Of a DNA stretch of 16,007 nucleotides, positions 9,801 to 12,792 are shown piece after piece; positions within the stretch are counted from its first letter, which is position 1; every line of letters starts with the position of its first letter. Source of the stretch: Baffinella frigidus. Lineage: Eukaryota; Cryptophyceae; Cryptomonadales; Baffinellaceae. The DNA lies in contig MU646317.1 in assembly GCA_026770585.1 (NCBI GenBank), positions 994,778 through 1,010,784 of the forward strand, written 5' to 3'. A model generated the notes under the pieces. The model had not been told where the DNA came from. It worked only from the letters and a program-made list of their open reading frames with translations, and did no database searches. Both the position numbers and the translations under genes were made by a program.

Positions 9801-12748
9801 GGCCGCCGATGCAGACCTTGCCTGCGGACATAAGGGGTGCGTTAGGGTTTAGGGTTCAGGGTTTAGGGTTTAGGGTTTAGGGTTTGGGGTTTGGGGTTTA
9901 GAGTGTAGGGTTTCGGAGTGAGGGTTTGGGGTTTAGGGTTTAGGGTTTAGGGTTCAGGGTTCAGGGTTTGGGGTTAAGGGTTCAGGGTTCAGGGTTAAGG
10001 GTTCAGTGATCACTTTTGACTGCGAACAAGCGGGATGCGTTAAGGGATAATAGCTGGTTTGAAAGCAGGAGGTGGAGATCGAATCCATCTGGAAAAAGCT
10101 CGTAGGAGCGGCCGACACGGGGTACAGTATGTAGCACAATACGTAAGGCATGTGCGGCGCTGGCGATGGTTGTTTGGCAACAAATTTACCAATCGCTCTG
10201 GCTGGGTTGAGAGAGGGGTGAGGTGACTGCCCTGGTGCATCAGCAGCGCTAGTCCTGGAGCACCGTTGACATTTGGGGAAGTCAACTAGGTGGTTGACAT
10301 TTGGGAAGTTAATCGGGTAGTTGACTTACCGGTGGTGCACTCGAGTGCAGCAAGCTCCGCAGTGTTGTCGGGCGCCGCGTAGAATCTGCGTGCAAAAAGG
10401 GGGGTAAGGAGAAATTCGGGGGGTAAAAGGGGGGTAAGGGGAAATTCGGGGTGTAAAAAGGGGGTAAGGGGAAATTCGGGGTGTAAACCACACAGCGGAC
10501 TACAAACACACGAGGCTATTCGAGCACCCACTTAAAACCCCGGAGCTTCACGAATTAATAAGTTTGATTCAAATTGGGCACGTCCCCGCCGCTTTAACCG
10601 GAAGGGACGGAACCAATTTGAATGAAAATTACTAAACACTGACCAAAATTGAACTTTTGGACTTTTCGATTGAGTGCTCGATGAGCCTCGTGTGGAAAGG
10701 GATTTCCTGAATACCTCATAAAAACTAATCAATGGTACCCTACGGTATCGCCTACCCACACGGTGGACTACGAACCTTTCATCAAAAGTCAACTTGCCTG
10801 AAGACAATTAACTTTAAAGATCTTTCTCATGCAAATTGGTCACGTTACACCCGGAATTCCGGCCCCAACGAAAGCATCGAAGCCCACTGTGTGGCATGGG
10901 GTCCCATTGCAGGCCTCCAATTCGAAGCTACAAAGGGGTTCTTCGTAGCCCGCTGTGTGTGGGGGGGCTGAGGGGGAGTTCGGAGTGCAGCAGGGGGGTC
11001 AAGGGGAGTAGAGGGTACAAAGACTGTTGGACCAACCATTTCTAGCATCGGAAGCGGGTGAAAAGTCAAATTTCGGCGAAAAGTCAACTTTCTAGAAGAA
11101 GAAGCGATCTAGCTCTGCCTCAGTTAAATCGGTCTCATCCTTTTCTCAGTTTCCACGCCAAAATTTGACGGATTTGTACCACAAAACAGGGAAATGAACT
11201 TGCGGTCTCGTGCAATGAGGAGACCAGTTTAGCTGAGGCAGAGCTAGGTGATGGGTGTGTTGAGATTCGTACTGGACCAGAGTGTTTCGTGCTACTACTC
11301 GGACGGGGATGCGTGTGTTGAGACGTACCCGGGCTTGATCTAGGGTTTAGGGTTTAGGGTTTAGGGTTTAGGGTTTAGGGTTTAGGGTTTGGGGTGTAGG
11401 GTGTGTTGAAAGTCACCCCGGCTTGATGACGCACGCCGTGTGATCGTCGTTCGCGATCTGCAAAAGTTGACGCTTCAGCCCCAGAATCGTCCACTTTTGG
11501 CACCACGTAAGCTTGCTCACCTACCCCTCTTATGCCAGCCAATTTAATTTCGGAACAAGACAAGATTCTGTCCCGCTATCGTAGGCTTCCAACGCCGAAG
11601 ATAAGGGTGTATATGCTATGTTATGCATACAAAGATGCTATCTTACGCCTTTTATGTGGACAGATTCTGGTATGTTCCAAGATGAAATTGGGCGCAACCA
11701 GAGCCTTTGCGGACATCTACTTAATCGAAAATGCAAACGTGCAAAAGTCGACAGCCCTGCACCCCACTTGAGCCGTCGGATGTACGAAGCTCTTCAAGAC
11801 CCCCCCCGCACCACACGAGAATGCTACAGGGACCTATTTAAAACCGAGATGAAGCCTGTGTGTAGTAACTTTCGTGAGATCGGTCACGTAACCACACGGT
11901 GGGCTTCAAACCTTTCATCAAAAGTTAACTTACTTTGAGGCAATTAACTGTAAGGATTTTCTGGTGCAATTTGGTCACGTACCCCCCTGGAATCCAGGCC
12001 CAACGAAACACTCGAAGCCCACCGTGTGGCTAGGCTAAATTAGTCCAGGCGCGAGGTTGGAATACCCTATCCAGGTACAAATGTTTACAACCCCACATGT
12101 AAAAAGGATGCTCTAGCGGCCGCAGCGTCAAGATTGGGGCACGGATGTTGACTTCGGGGTGCAGAAGGGGGGTGAATGATTTGGGTAAGGCACCTTGCCG
12201 GTAGGGCACATGTCCGGTTCCATCTCGCCACCCTGGTTTCGGGTTTCGGGTTTCGGGTCCAAGGTTTAGGGTTTAGGGTTTTAAGGTTCAGGGTTTAGGG
12301 TTTAGGGTTTATGGTTTAGGGTTTAGGATTACCGCGCACATGTGGCCCTCTTCGCACTTCTCGCAGGGCCCACCGTTGTCCTGCATTACGGTTTAGGGTT
12401 AAGGGTACAGGGTTTAGGGTCTAGGGTCTAGGGTTTAGGGTCTAGGGTCTAGGGTTTAGGGTCTAGGGTCTAGGGTTTAGAGGCTTAGGGTTTAGGGTTT
12501 AGGGTTTATGGTTTATGGTTTATGGTTTAGGGTATAGGGTTCAGGGTTTAGGGTTTAGGGTTTAGGTTTTAGGGTGTGGCGTGAACCTGGCCATGGGGTT
12601 TAGGGTTTAGGGTTAAGGGGTTGGAAACCTGGCCGTGGTAGCCGACGGAGCACACGCACTTGGAATGGTCGCCGACAAGCTCCGCGCCCTCGACACACTT
12701 GCCCCTCCCCTGCAGGCGTGTGGGAACACGCGTGGGTCAGAGAGAGAG

Positions 12749-12792
<44 letters not shown>

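Noticed and set aside
10065-10110. tRNA gene suggested by a GATCGAATCC block
   Set aside because: No cloverleaf or acceptor stem can be formed, and the block varies between the three repeat copies.
8651-12628. A chromosome end or telomere
   Set aside because: The repeats are degenerate, broken into several blocks, and interleaved with exons; they are interstitial.
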